Positions 32,101 to 44,100 of a DNA stretch of 64,000 nucleotides are shown here, piece after piece. The notes beneath the pieces are model-generated. The model was given only the letters and a program-made list of their open reading frames with translations. It was not told the origin of the DNA and did not search any database. The stretch comes from Scilla litardierei (Eukaryota > Streptophyta > Magnoliopsida > Asparagales > Asparagaceae): the NCBI GenBank assembly GCA_030789695.1, contig CM061132.1:151412597-151476596 (forward strand), given 5' to 3'. A program made the translations under genes and the position numbers. Every line of letters begins with the position of its first letter. Within the stretch, counting starts at the first letter, position 1.

Positions 32101-35100
32101 TATGGCTAGGGCTTGCCTTCCGCCGTCACCGTTTTTCGGGTTTGTTCGCGAGATCAGATCTGAAGATCCGGACGATTTCAGATCCGGATCTCGTTGAAAA
32201 AATTGCTGCTGAAATATCTTCGCCATCTCGGCAAACCCCTCCATCTTGCGCGAGTATCGCTCTGACATCCGATTCATCTTCTCATCCATGGTTGCGCTCA
32301 GATCTGCCTTGATCTCTTCCTTCATATCTGTCATCTCCTTCCGCAACCCTGAGATCTCCGCATCCAGTCGCTCCTCCAGAGTTTTCGTAGCAGTCGCTCG
32401 TGTGCTCGCCATAGAATCGACCGCTCTGATACCAAATTGATACGATTTGGGTTAATCGTAGCAAAAGTTCAGATTTTTAGTGGAAAGAAAGAAAAGAAAT
32501 TTGATTTGGACAATAGAAATTGATATTAAGATAGGTGATCCCTTCTGGAGTGGATCTCTCCCTAGCTTGAATTGATGGATCAAGCCTAATCCCCCAAATC
32601 CCTAACAAGAAACTACTCTCAAATGATCGTTCTTCGATAAAACTAAATTAGGGCCGGCTCGTAGGCTTTTAACCCCTCCTAAACATGAAAATAAGTAAAA
32701 GACTAATAAGCCCTCTAATGGCTAAACACACAACTCGACTAATGATCAAACTGATAAAATTGGTGGGGGTCACTTGGGGGTGGGAGGGATTTTGGGCTTG
32801 CTTTTGTATGTATGCATCTATCTTACATCTATCTTATGTAGATTCATATGTATACATCTATCGTACATTTGAGGGCCTTTGTCCTACTAAGACAAACCCA
32901 ATAGGACAAAGTATTGGCCTAGACTTTGCCACCTCACCATGGTGGGGGTCACTTGGGGGTGGGAGGGATTTTGGGCTTGCATTGGGGAGTGGCTTTGGGG
33001 AGTTGGGTTACATGCCACTCCACCATCCCATACCCACCACCCCCCCCCCCCCCCCCCCCCCCCCCAAATTCCCCTTATTTGCAAGCTTGCTGTTATTTCA
33101 TCATCAACCCCGAATACCCCTCCCCTTCCACATATTTACGGGGTTGCCATTGGGATTGTTGCACCTTGCCCCTCCAAGGTTTTTTTTGCAGTTTAGCCAC
33201 TGATTTTTCCCCTTTTACCCCCGAAGATGCCCAAACCCACTTCTCACTCATTGGTTTCGCGTGTGGACCGCATTCTTTCCGTGGGGGGTTTTTTTATGCC
33301 GTGCACATAAGTACACGGGTTATTTCTAGTTATTCTCGATTAGAGGATTGTGGCCCTTTAGAGAGCCCCACACAGTAGGATTGAAGTCCCTGAACCAAAG
33401 GACTTGGAGATAAAGGCTATGTTGATGTATTCTTTGGTGTTAGGTGTTTGTTACTCTTACCATGTAAATGTTTATTAAACACCTTGCTGCTAAAATAAAA
33501 CAATGGAACAACTGGTGTAATTTTCTGAATTGAATCTAAAACTTTCCTATATGTTTCGGCACCATATAAAGCACCACATCAGTTAATTCAAGGTGAACCA
33601 TAACAATATAGTTTGAAGACCTTTCATCGCTTCTCCAACTAAGGGCTACTTTTCTACCAAACCAAAGGTTTGTGAGAATCTGATTAGTGGTTGTTGTCAA
33701 ACAACCTAAAAGCTTTCCTTCTTCCTGGCTTTTTTCAACTCAAATCAAGTTTATCTCAATTTTCAAGCTTTTGTGATGTTTATTATGCATGTTCCCACCA
33801 TCCTCACTGATCCATCCACCAACGTTATCTCATTCAAAGAAACTCTTCCATCTAGTATGGTTTGCATAATTAAAACTCCAACAGAATGCATCAACAGTGT
33901 GAGGTATGCAATATATTCTATAAAACACAACCTTTTTTGAATTTTGTCCCAGTTATAAGTCCAGTCATATATTTTTTGTCCCAGTCACCCTAAACGGTCT
34001 AGATTTATTCTGGGGAAGGCTACGATGAAGCCACGTACGCGCGTGGGTCCCTGCAGGCCAGACCGTGAAAGATTTTTGGGGAGAACTCGAAAAATAGAGG
34101 GGAACTCGAAAATTTTGGGGAAAAAACAATATCGCCTCAACCCTAGATCAAGCTGACCAAACTTTGGGGGGACCTTTCTCTCTCTTTCTCTCTCCGGCTC
34201 CGAGAAGCTTGATTTAGGTCAAGCGTGCCATGTGCTTCCCACAATAACTCTACCAACCCTTCGCCTCCTCCCCCTTCGCTGCCTCCAATGCCCTCTCCAT
34301 CGACGTGCTCGCCTCAACAGGAGAAGAAATGGTGGAATGGGTTCTACTGCTGCAGCCCTTGATTCAGGTGAGAGTGCGCTGCTTGCCAGATTGGTTTGTT
34401 CTTTGTAGATATGTAGCAGTTTAATACTGAGAATTTCAATTTTATTCTTTTTTTAATTTGATTGTTTTGATTCGAGAACTTCCGCGATCGATTCGATTCC
34501 CGTTGATGAGTTGTTGGGGAAGAAAAAAGGGGATTGGAATGAACTGATGTCTGCTAAGGATCGGAAAATTTGAAGGTAAATCTTTAAAAAGTTCTGTTTT
34601 CAGGGATTTTGATTGCTTGATATTTCAATGGCTCAGATGTTGGAGGGCATTGGTTTTGAGATGCATGTTCACGAGCCATTCTTCTCACAGCTCAGAGGTA
34701 GCAACTCTACACTTGCTGTCGATGAGTAATTTTCTGCTTATTGTCTAGCTGGGTTATGCATGCAGCTGGCGTTAAAACAGTTGAAGGGAGGTGCTGTTGG
34801 CAATTATAATCAGTATGATTGAATGCTTCTACTACATTTATGTTTGTTCATCATGAAATTCCTCTAATGTGTGGACATGATTAACTTGAATTAGAATGTT
34901 TTTATTTGGTTGGTTGTAATTATGGCCGATAAGTGTGATTTGGAAGTTGCATGGATATGAGTTAATGATTGCAATTATTGTTTCGACGCTGGACACTGGA
35001 CGCTGGGATTTTGTTCCATGGATTGAGATTTTGGTTGCAAATATAAGTAAACTAATTTAACTATATAGAGTTTTGGTTTTGCTCAATGAACAAAATATAT

Positions 35101-38100
35101 TTGTTAATGGATTTTTTATATATATTCTGTTGAACCAAAAGCATTAGCAAATATATTTTGTTGAACCAAAACCAGTTCACTAATCTTCTATCCAACTTTC
35201 AATCTATTGAGCAAAACCATTAGCTACCAAATATTTACATGGCACATTGTTGAAAGATTGGAATGATATGATATTGCTTTTGTAAAATTAGGATGCTAAA
35301 GGTTTTGATTTTGTTTAGCTTACAAGAGATTGAGGCTCGCGTAGAATCCATGGACAGAAACCTCATTGAGAGGCTACTCAAGACCGCATCTTTTCATGGT
35401 ATTTTGCTTGATAAAGCAAATTGTGAAGTACCCAATTTTTGTTTTTGATTATTTTCATTGTTCTGAAGCTTTTTTTTATCTTCCCTTTACCACAGTTGAT
35501 TTTGTGAGAAAGGCACTAGAGTTTTTGGTGTTAATTTACCTCAGATCCTATCAAATTCCTTTATCTTTCGTTTGGATTCTATAAACAAATTCTAGATTAT
35601 TTTATCTTTCGTTTGTTTTAAGTGAGTTCATTTGTTTACAAAGCCCTAGATGAAATTTAATAGAATCATATGAAAAATCCATGAACTACTTCTGGCATGT
35701 AAAAACGTGAACTCATCCATTAAATTTTGTGTACATGATTCATGAAATTTTTGGAGGCAAGAACGTGGAGCTAATTATTGTAGCACTCAACAATCTACAG
35801 CTTCCGTTTACATTGAAGACTGGTACTGTCTTCTGGTTTCTTTTATTGCAAATATCACATAGCGAGTTTTATGCATTCTTATATAAATTCCTGAAACATA
35901 ACAGTTATGTTTTTTTGAGAACACACACACACATGCGAGTTTTATGCATTCTTATATACATTCCTGAAACATAACATGTCACATAGCGAGTTAAATGCGC
36001 ACATTCTTTTATGGATTCTATAAACAAATTAAATTTCCTCCTGAATTAACTCATAAAATTAGTTCATAGAATTTGTTTACAGAATTAGTTCATAGGATTC
36101 TATTAAATTTTGTTTGGATGATTTTAGTTTGGATCCTGTAAACAAAGGAAGGTAACGCCTCCAGAATTTTTGCACACCAATTTCTTTTCGGTTGAAACTT
36201 TACCATTTCTGCAGGCCTCCAGAATTTGTTTGCAGATGCATGTGATACTTGACCATTTCTTTTCGGTTGAAACAATTTTCTCTGAAGTAACACAAAAAGA
36301 GTATTTTTCTTATTTTTCTCTTTGTGTTGCTTTTAGGCTCCTTCATGTATCATCAGATCTTACTCTCAGTCTTATGGATATGTACTTTCTGAAATTTCAA
36401 TTTGATGTTACTCTTAGCCTTGGTGTTGGCAATATGTACCCTGCAGAAATAAGGATTGAGCAGGTAGGTTGGAAAGTTGGATACCTTCAAAATTTGATGT
36501 ATGTTCAAAATAAGTAAGATTAATGCCCAGAACTTTTGTTTGATGTATGTATGTTCAAAATTTGATGTATGTTGGAATGTTGGATACCTTGGTGTTGGCA
36601 TGTTCTGGCATTTGGCAATTTTTTAATTGGCATAGTAATTTTTGAATTTTAATTGTTCAAACTAATGCCCATAACTTTCATTCACTTTCCTTTACAAATT
36701 AATGCCCAGAACGTGAATTTATCCCAAATTAATGCCCAGAACATGTTGTGTTAGTTTACAGGATACATTGTTCTATTCTTTTGTTTGTTTCTGTATTTAG
36801 AATCATGTCGTCATTTGTTCTATTCTTTTCATTGTTTATGTATTTAGAATCATGTTGTCATTTGTTTTATTCTTTTCTTTGCATTGGCACCTTCCCGGGC
36901 CATGGAGGAGTTTGATATGTTCATGGTTAGTGGTTACTAAGGTCAACAGTTTTTAGGTTGTGACATCATTTGTATACTAAACAGAGGCTTTTGTTGTTTA
37001 CCCCTCAGAATGCTGAAACTATAAATTCTGTTTTCATGGTTAGATGGTCTGTCTTTTGAGTTGGGGTCCGTGTTACAAGGAGGCAAAGACGCGAACAACG
37101 AGGAGGTTCTGAAGCTTGCAAAATGCCATGTAAGTTCTGTTTTTGATTAGTTGTTTTTCCGGTTTAATTTGTTTGGATCTGATAGCTTCAGAGCTTAATC
37201 TATGAATTCTTTGTAAAAATTGCTTTTTTCCAGGTTCCTTCAAAATTTTATGTTGAAGCTCTGAATTCATAGATTGTAGGTTCCTTCAAAATTGCTTCAA
37301 AATTTCCAGGTTCCTTCAAAATTGCTTTTTTCCAGGTTCCAGGTTCCTTCAAAATTGCATGTTGATAGCAACACTTCCATGTGCTCATTGCATAGTTGGA
37401 TAACATAAAATTTTTTCCTGGTTCCTTCGAAATTATAGAGATGGGATGGGCCAATGGGGGAAGCAGTGGACGGAGGTGTTGCTACCTTCAAAATTTTATG
37501 TTCTATTCACTGAGTGCCATATTAACCTACTAATTTTATGTTATCATGAAGGTGTGCATATATGTTTATATCTTTGCATAATCCTCTCAATGTGTGTGTT
37601 TTCAGTGAAATTCGGGTTTCAACTAGAAGTTCATATGAACTTGGGAATACTACTTCATATACTGCACAGCTGGTTTTAAATCACTTATGCTGGGGACTTA
37701 TCAGGTATGTATCCAACTATGCAATGAGAACATGGAAGAAAGACAATATTTATTCTGAATATTGACCTAACACACATATTATCGGCAACATATACATCAC
37801 AATGCAAACTATTCTGAAGAGCAATATATATTAGAGCAATAACTACTGTGCCTAAGTTAAAAGTAATGGAATGTGGGCTGTTTCTGAAGAGCAATATTCT
37901 GAAGAGCAATACATATCACCTGGGCTGTTTCTTTTGATCAGTGGAAAAAAAATCTAATTTTTCATTGTGCCCCACCAATTTTGAGAAGGAGCAGGTATGT
38001 GACTTTTGGATTGCTCCAACAATTATTATATATTCATTCAAGCCTTTAAGTTTTATCTTGAGTTCATTTTATTAAAGAGTTTACCATAGTTTATTAATTT

Positions 38101-41100
38101 GCATCTATTTAAAAATTAACCTGGACTGTGCCATATTCATTTTGATAACCTGGACTGTGCCATATCTTTTCATTGGTACTTTTGATAACCTGGACTGTGC
38201 CATATTCATTTTGAGGTTGAAATTAGGAAATGTTGTGCCATACCCTCAAAAGCCAATTTTAATTTTGTGCCATATTCTGATCAATGATGCATGCAATTAT
38301 ACTAGGATAAGAGAATTTGAAAAACTGCAATTTTATAACATGTTTTGCATGAAAACATATGTTTTTGGAAAAACTGCAATTTTATAACATGTTTTACATA
38401 AAAAATAAGAGAATTTGAAAAAACTGCAATTTTATAACATGTTTTGCATGAAAAACATAGGTATTTGAAAAAACTGCAATTTTATAACATGTTTTGCATG
38501 AAAAAAATAAGAGAATTTGAAAAAACTGCAATTTTATAACATGTTCTACATGAAAAAAATAAGAGAATTTGAAAAAACTGCAATTTTATAACATGTTTTG
38601 CATGAAAAACATAGGTATTTGAAAAAACTGCAATTTTATAGCATGTTTTGCATAAAAAAATAAGGGAATTTGAAAAAACTGCAATTTTATGACCTGCTTT
38701 CCATGAAAAACATACGCATTTGAAAAAACTGCAATTTTATAGCATGTTTTGCATGAAAAACATAGGTATTTGAAAAAAATGCAATTTTATAGCATGTTTT
38801 GCATGAAATACATAGGTATTTGAAAAAACTGCAATTTTAAAACATATTTTGCATGAAAAAATAAAAGAAGTTTTGCATGAAAAAAAATAAGAGAAGTTGA
38901 AAAAACTGCAATTTTATAGCATGTTTTGCATGGAAAACATAGGTATTTGAAGAAACTGCCATTTTATAACATGTTTTGCATGAAAAAAAATAAGAGAATT
39001 TGAAAAAACTGCAATTTTATAGCATGTTTTGCATGGAAAACATAGGTATTTGAAGAAACTGCCATTTTATAGCATGTTTTGCATGAAAAAAATAAGAGAA
39101 TTTGAAAAAACTGCAGTTTTATAGCATGTTTTGCATGAAAAACATATGTATTTGAAGAAACTGCCATTTTATAACATGTTTTGCATGAAAAAAATTAAGA
39201 GAATTTGAAAAAACTGCAATTTTATAACATGTTTTGCATGAAAAACATATGTATTTGAAGAAACTGCAATTTAATAACATGTTTTGCATGAAAAAATAAT
39301 GGAATTTGAAAAAACTGCAATTTTCTAACATGTTTTGCATGAAAAACATATGTATTTGAAAAAACTGCAATTTTATAACATGTTTTGACTGAAAAAAATA
39401 AGAGAATTTGAAAAAACTGCAATTTTATAACATGTTTTGCGTGCAAACATATGTATTTGAAAAAACGGCAATTTTATAACATGTTTTGACTGAAAACAAT
39501 AAGAGAATTTGGAAAAACTGCAATTTTATAACATGTTTTGCATGAAAAAAATAAGAGAATTTGAAAAAACTGCAATTTTATAACATGTTTTGCTTGAAAA
39601 ACATAGGTATTTGAAGAAACTGCAATTTTATAACATGTTTTGCATGAAAAAAATAAGAGAATTTGAAAAAACTGCAATTTTATAACATGTTTTGCATGAA
39701 AAACATAGGTATTTGAAGAAACTGCAATTTTATAACATGTTTTGCATGAAAAAAATAAGAGAATTTGGAAAACTGCAATTTTATAACATGTTTTGCATGA
39801 AAAACATAGGTATTTGAAGAAACTGCAATTTTATAACATGTTTTGAATAAAAAAATAAGAGAATTTGAAAAAACTGCAATTTTATAACATGTTTTGCATG
39901 AAAAACATAGGTATTTGTAGAAACTGCAATTTTATATCATGGTTTGCATGAAAAAATAAGAGAATTTGAAAGAACTGCAATTTTATACATGTTTTGCATG
40001 AAAAACATAGGTATTGAAAAAACCGCAATTTTATAACATGTTTTGCATGAAAAACGTAGATATTCATGTTTTGTATTAATACTTCTTGCAAAATGTTAAA
40101 TCTTAATGTTTTTCATGTTCGGCTCATGTTATATCAAAATGTCATAAGCATAGTTTTAATTCTTATTAAAACTGTTACTGTTATGCCATATTTTTTTCAT
40201 TTTGAGGGTAAAATTAGGAAATGTTGGATAAGAGAATTTTAATGTTATATTCTGATCACTGCTATTGATAACATTGATAACATACCTTCAAAATTTTAAT
40301 GTTGTGCCATATCTTTTCATTGGTAATTTTGATAACTTGGACTGTGCCATATTCATTTTGAGGGTGAAATTAAGAAATGCTTCCTGACAAATCTAATGAA
40401 GGTAATTGTGTGCCTCTATTTACTCTATCTTCCTTGCTTTGTTCACTTTATCTTTCATGCTCAATGCTTAAGCATAACTGCAATAATTAGTGTTTTTGCA
40501 TGAAACTGATGTTCTTTGTATTGGTAAAATGTGCTTCATATTTGGATTGTAATTTTTAATTGATTTCTATATCAAAACCTCTGTAAAATTGAGCTCTTAA
40601 TTGGACTGGAATAACATTAGAACACAAAGTTAACTATGTTTATAAATGAAGATATATTGGGTTTATGTGATGAGAGCAGTTCAAAGAGAAATTTGACTTT
40701 TTGCTACACAAAGTGCATTAGAAGGAATTAGACATTGAAAGTGTAGCATTTTATTAATATGTTCTCCTTACTCAACTTTCAATTAGAAGGAATTAGACAT
40801 TGAAATTGCAATCCTTTGCTATTTTGAGAGTCGGTAGTGGATCATCCACCAATGTCTTACTTCTATTGTCAAATATTATGGGCATGTTCATTGTATCATC
40901 TATCCTTTTAATAAGAAAAAGCCTAGCAACTGAATATAGGTATGCTTTCAAGTGCTTTGCACTCAATGCCAATAAATGTGAACCATGACTTGCAATGTAT
41001 CATCTGTCACTATTATTTGTGTTATTCAAGAAATCAAATGACTGCAATGTATCATCTATGTTGAATGGTAAGTTTATGCTCATCTATGTTGAATGGTGGC

Positions 41101-44100
41101 ATTTTGTCTCAAAGATTTAGTGATTCAGTGAACAATTGATACAGGTTAGCAAGGCGTCAGGAATGGTTGTTGGATTTCTAGATGAAAATAGCTTAGGAAG
41201 TTCATATTCCTTGAAAACTGATTTATTGGAATATGTACTTGCTGAAATATAATCGTGTAGTAATGTGCAATTTAAAAATTTTGGTTTTTGTTGGGGTCAT
41301 TTATCTATTGATCGCATAAGCTCCTTTTACTTCCCGGAACTCTGAAGAACATGTTGCATATGAAATAAAAACAAATTGAGATGTGATTTTAGGCTTGATT
41401 TTTTCTTTTATTTTTAAGAGCAAAATCTAACTTGGTCGTATTGGATCTCATATTCTGACATGCATATATGAGAATTTTGGTGTATGGGGGGAGTGGGGTT
41501 GGCTTTATTGGATCTCATCTGGTCGACAAGTTGATGGAAAATGATACGAATAAGATGCCTAAGTTTTCGTTTATTTTATGTTATTTTTTGAATCCAGACA
41601 TAAAACTGAGGAATATTACAAAATTCAGTTCCATCCCGTCAAGGTACACTATGCTGGTGGATTTTATGACAAGTCTGACTACTAACTATGGGTTCTGTAT
41701 CTGCTATTGCTTACGGGTTTTATGACTGCTATTGCATACAATTTATGTGTTTGCTATTGTCTATGGGTTCTTTGTTGATTATGGATTTTCTGTTGCTTAT
41801 GATTGCTTTTGAGTTCTGGGTCTGCTATTGACTACAAATTCTCTGCTACCTATGAGTTTTATCTGTCATTGTCTGCATGTTCTCTGATACTTATGGGTTC
41901 CATGTCTCCTAAAGTGATTTCGTTTTTGTATTACAATCCGGACATAATTGATATTTATGCTCTAGCTAGCTAGAGGGGAAATGTTATAATTAGAACATGT
42001 GTTAAATATAAACAGTGTTTTGATACAATGTATTACATGCTATGCCTGTCGTAATTACTGACATGCATGGTAGATCAAAATTTGTTACATGTGTAACAGT
42101 TTTACTATAACTAAGACACGGAAGGAAGAAGGCTAATCACTCACTTCTTCGTTATTTTCTCTCTTCTAACATGTTACATTGGGCGAAATATATGTTATTT
42201 GGTATATTAATATGACAGGAAGGCTGCTTTTGTGCCCATATTATGAGACATCACACATGTCATTCAGTTAATTATCTGCCTTTTAGACTTCACCCTTTGC
42301 ATAACTAATATGATTAACTGGTTGTCATGCCTTGCTATCTATCTCTTATCCTCTGCCCATTTCAAACTGATGAATATTACAAAATTTAGTTCCATCCCCT
42401 CAAGGTACACTATGCTGGTGGATATTATGTCTGATTGCTCTTCTTTCCTAGATATTTAGTCTGAGCAACGTCATATAACTAAACTATTTTCTTTTCTATG
42501 TCCTTTGTTCCAGCATAATTGAAGGAACTTAATATTTAGGTTCATGAACTTTATTTAGTTACTTCAGGAACAAAACTGTGGTCTACTGTCTACATATGTA
42601 TGTAGTGTTTGATTGTTTAGTTGTTTGTCCTTCAAATTTTTAGGCTAAGGCTAAGATTTTGAACCAGCATGAGGAACTAGAAAGCTATCTAAAGTCAATC
42701 AATAAATTGAGGGCCAATGTATGATTTTTCAGTTCAAATAGAGGTTTCATGAGAAGTCATGTGATTATTAATCATGCCAATAATCATGTGGTTATTTGAT
42801 ATTACATTATTCTGACATGGTAATATTGATATATACTCTGGTGCTTTTGTTTACAGTTTATGCTTCATTGTTACTTTGTTATCTGTCCAAAAGGTGACAA
42901 ACTTTATAACTGAAATTGCTTTACATATAGCCTCTGATTCCAACTAATCACATATTTTTTAAATAGTGGCACTATCAAAGAATTTATGTTGCATTTTAAC
43001 CTTGGCCTTTGGGTTTCTGGAATTTGGTGAGTACATGCACATGCAATTTTTGGTCTATGTAATTGGTGATGCATGCAGTCTTTGTGCATATCATAGTTAT
43101 ACATGGATCTATTATACTGAGGCTATCTATTATATTATACTGAGACCATCTATTATATATACCATGGGAATTACTACCTGTATTTTCAATTGCAACATGT
43201 ATCAGTTATGACAAGTATTTTTGGATCAATTATTTCTGAGCAATTGCAACATGCATTGCTGGAGTAAGTATTTCTGGCATGGTCTGAATTACGGCAATGT
43301 TCTGGAGCTTATGGCTTATTGTCAAATGAGCAAATCTGACCGCTGGAGCAATGTATCATATAAGTATCATGGGAATTGCTATCTTTATTTTCAATTGCAT
43401 CATGTATTAGTTATGGCAAGTATGTTTGGAGCAAGTATTTTTGGGGCAAGTATGTTTGGAGCAAGTATTCTAAGCAATTACAACAGGTATTACTGGAGTA
43501 AGAATTTCTGGAGCAAGAATTTCTGGCGTGGTCTGGTTTATGACAGTGTTCTGAGCTTATGGCTTATTGTCAATGAGCAAATCTGGCAAGTATTGTTGGA
43601 GCAATGTATCATATATGTACCATGTGAATTGCTATCTTATTTTCAATTGCAACAGGTATCCGTTATGGAAAGCATTTCTGAGCAATTAAAGTTATTTGTA
43701 AGTATCTGTATGTATATGTACAACTTCTCAGGCTTATTAAATTTTGTTGGCAGGATGTGTCCCCTTTTTACTCTGAGATGTGAATAGGGTTCTCTTCTTC
43801 ATCAGATTTCTCTTCGGGCATTGGTTTCTCCAATGTCACATGGCAGCTTCAATATTTTGTACATGGGCAGTCCAGTTGCAGATTTCTCATCATCATCGGA
43901 TTAATAGCATGGGGAGCAACGCAACAACTAGAAGACCATAGCAGAGAAAAGTAAAAGAGAGTGAGGTGGGGCATCATCATTGCATGTTTTTTCGATGGAT
44001 GTTTAGAACCATAACAGAGAAAAAGCAAAAGAGATATGTCGTATCAATATCAAATTCTGTCAGTGTATATTTAGAACAAGGATTTGGCAAAGTATCAAGT

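Larger units (their letters stand above)
30147..32760 (-). mobile_element. Gag-only LTR element (TR-GAG-like) of chromovirus origin, in mtACP intron
   Basis: Minus-strand element: truncated 5' LTR (32438-32760), PBS TGGTATCAGAGCGG, gag, PPT (TTTTTTGGGGGGAGTAA) and complete 3' LTR (30147-30562). There is no protease, RT, RNase H or integrase. Just before the PPT a short remnant of the polyprotein C-terminus (LEDKVHF in another frame) survives, so pol was lost by internal deletion. The zinc-knuckle region matches that of the gypsy element at 60-64 kb ([16 protein letters not shown] versus MTDADLREKRQKGLCF). It is flanked by an 11-bp direct repeat TGGTGGGGGTC (30136-30146, 32761-32771), longer than the usual 5 bp and partly part of the host repeat. 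Confidence 0.85.

Noticed and set aside
31444..32197. Long Pro/Gly-rich frames on the plus strand
   Set aside because: Shadow of the in-gag minisatellite; the gag coding strand is minus.
37600..37705. MATE-transporter-like '[11 protein letters not shown]' between splice-like sites
   Set aside because: The resemblance to the STRVSNELG motif is short and the rest does not align.
38307..40074. CRISPR-like regular array
   Set aside because: Units are tandem with no unique spacers, in a plant nuclear intron.
41468..41725. Functional UXS gene start
   Set aside because: The NAD loop has an insertion and homology stops after about 29 codons.
43148..43165. TCTATTATATATACC as the 5' end of the large Helitron
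   Set aside because: It shares 11 bases with the 1783-2748 element's start, but similar TCTATTATA words recur locally three times, so the match is weak.
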